Assembly (NCBI RefSeq): GCF_004348825.1
Contig: NZ_SMJU01000002.1
Location: 1 to 64,000 of the forward strand
Length of the DNA: 64,000 nt
Direction: 5' to 3'
Source: Arundinibacter roseus
GTDB taxonomy: Bacteria; Bacteroidota; Bacteroidia; Cytophagales; Spirosomataceae
A program made the position numbers and the translations under genes. The notes below the pieces were generated by a model. It had not been told where the DNA came from, searched no databases, and saw only the letters and a program-made list of their open reading frames with translations. Shown here piece by piece: positions 62,844 through 64,000 of this stretch. Position 1 is the first letter of the stretch. Every line of letters begins with the position of its first letter.

Positions 62844-62979
62844 TTACTAGGCCTGCATTCTGATTAATGGAATATTTGTAGAAAGATTTTATACTATATC
62901 CAAGGGCAACGTTTATTCGTTGGAGCTTTCCGGTATTTCTCCGCACCTTAGTTCTTCGGGCAACGAACCCGAAGAACTT

Positions 62980-63906
62980 TTACTTTAATCCCAATTCCTG
63001 ATAGGAAATTAGTACGATTGCCAGGATCGCTATGAGAAGACCGATTTTGTTTACTGTGTTAAGTCGTTCACGAAACAGCAGAAAGGCGGTAGCTGAGGAA
63101 ACCATCATTGTGAGGATATTATAAATAGGAAAAACGAAGGCTGCACTATTGCCAAAAGCTGCCAGGGCTTTTAATAAAAAGTAAAAGGATAGGAAATTTG
63201 GTATACCCAAAATCAAACCTCCTACGACACTGCGAACTGCAACCTGATCACCTTGTACTCTTACACGAATTAGTAGTAAAAGGGTACTGACGAGGGCAGC
63301 ACCTATGCATGAAATAATCATAAAAAGAGTTACTTCTTTGGGTTCATAATACTTCATGCTTAGAAAATTGATGAGCGTATTATTTGCACCCGTCGCCAAA
63401 AAGGTGAGCATCGGTAAGGCGAGGGTTAACAGGCTTACAGATGAGCCAGCTCCCTCGCCCGATGCGGTGGCAGGAGCCGTTGTTCGCTTCTGAATAGCGC
63501 CTAGCGCCAGGGCAAGCAGCGCTAGAAACAGCCCCAAATAATTCCAGAATGTGAATATTTTGTTGGCGTTTTTAAAGATAAATAGGCCAAACAAAACCGG
63601 AATGATGAGCGACATATTTGCCGATAGGGAAGTCGCCGTGACGCTAACCTTCTGCGTTGTTTGACCAATCAATACAAAAGCAAGCACAAAAAGAGTCCCT
63701 AGCGCAAGCGTAAGCAGCGTAGCGGGTGACTGCCACTCCACCTGTTTGAGTTGTTCCAAATCTTCTGAAAGTACCAGGCCCGTAGCTACACAGGCATAAT
63801 AATTGAAAACAATTGCATGGAAGGAATCCACTTTGTAGGCCGGATAAGCCCGCATGATGAGATAGAGGGCAACCGTAAAGATGACGGCGAGCAGGAAGTA
63901 AAGCAT
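62980..63906 (-). CDS. DMT superfamily (EamA) transporter
   Basis: The 308-residue protein has about ten membrane helices in two repeats of five, the EamA layout. LSANMSLIIPVLFGLFIF and ILTMMVSSATAFLLFRERL resemble the repeated C-terminal element of EamA domains. These inner-membrane proteins export or import small metabolites; substrate unknown. The gene begins with ATG at 63904-63906 and ends 282 bases before the next gene on the same strand. Confidence 0.85.
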   Translation of the reverse strand: MLYFLLAVIFTVALYLIMRAYPAYKVDSFHAIVFNYYACVATGLVLSEDLEQLKQVEWQSPATLLTLALGTLFVLAFVLIGQTTQKVSVTATSLSANMSLIIPVLFGLFIFKNANKIFTFWNYLGLFLALLALALGAIQKRTTAPATASGEGAGSSVSLLTLALPMLTFLATGANNTLINFLSMKYYEPKEVTLFMIISCIGAALVSTLLLLIRVRVQGDQVAVRSVVGGLILGIPNFLSFYFLLKALAAFGNSAAFVFPIYNILTMMVSSATAFLLFRERLNTVNKIGLLIAILAIVLISYQELGLK

Positions 63907-64000
63907 GTAACGTAAACTAAATCAAGTTGGTAATTTTTTTTCTTCCGACAAGAGCAGGCTATATTCGACCGCCGGATACGATCGTCGCTTCGGGTTGCAA

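Noticed and set aside
1..64000. tRNA, rRNA or CRISPR elements
   Set aside because: No cloverleaf with a T-loop motif, rRNA-like block or repeat-spacer array was seen in any intergenic stretch; a tRNAscan-SE run would settle it.

Overview
The window looks like chromosomal DNA of a Bacteroidota member, most likely order Cytophagales (Spirosomaceae-like: Runella, Dyadobacter, Spirosoma and relatives). The evidence is the set of families: a GWxTD lipoprotein, a DUF4249 remnant beside a TonB-receptor remnant, a CotH protein with a type IX secretion (T9SS) tail, paired GMC oxidoreductase and gluconate-2-dehydrogenase subunit 3, a short NusA, and a very long IF-2 N-terminus. Bacteroidetes-type promoters (TTTG, about 20 bases, TAnnTTTG) point the same way. 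Species cannot be named from sequence alone.

Layout. 1-8.5 kb (all minus strand) is the edge of an exopolysaccharide locus that continues off the left end. aspS is followed by a Wza-like SLBB exporter, a Wzz-like co-polymerase, a beta-roll surface protein, a truncated flippase and the start of an insertion-sequence transposase. The left 2.6 kb is strikingly AT-rich, and the composition changes inside the beta-roll gene. 8.5-13 kb holds a lipoprotein, a HigBA-type toxin-antitoxin pair, and a response regulator/histidine kinase/membrane protein operon with a small Cys-Pro-tailed protein. 13.4-24 kb is mostly housekeeping and metabolism: RlmB, a GWxTD protein, two auxiliary beta-oxidation enzymes (DECR-like reductase and ECH1-like isomerase), a thioredoxin-fold protein, a cystathionine gamma-synthase-type enzyme, an SDR, a sugar-kinase-like phosphotransferase and an M1 peptidase. 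24.2-26 kb encodes a secreted CocE-type hydrolase.

26.2-30.6 kb is the most unusual locus: one AT-rich 1471-codon gene for a NACHT-type STAND NTPase with a long helical region and a C-terminal PD-(D/E)XK-like nuclease. It is probably a single-gene anti-phage or anti-plasmid system. It sits ten bases before a wrecked TonB-receptor/DUF4249 pair fused by an internal deletion. 31.5-34.7 kb is a probable phosphonate-use cluster (DUF5690-like membrane protein, FAD amine oxidoreductase, phosphonatase-like HAD hydrolase). 36-41.2 kb is the conserved rimP-nusA-infB operon, with a near-ideal promoter and a terminator-like hairpin in its leader.

41.3-50.2 kb holds two small acidic proteins, an esterase, two paralogous GMC oxidoreductases (one with its subunit 3), a DUF5009-like membrane protein and the CotH/T9SS protein. 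50.4-64 kb holds a FrnE/DsbA-type oxidoreductase, a large BNR-propeller secreted protein, an NtrC-like regulator without a DNA-binding domain, a LuxE-like protein, a small lipoprotein, a sensor kinase, hemA, a single-span membrane protein and a DMT exporter. I found no tRNA, rRNA or CRISPR array.
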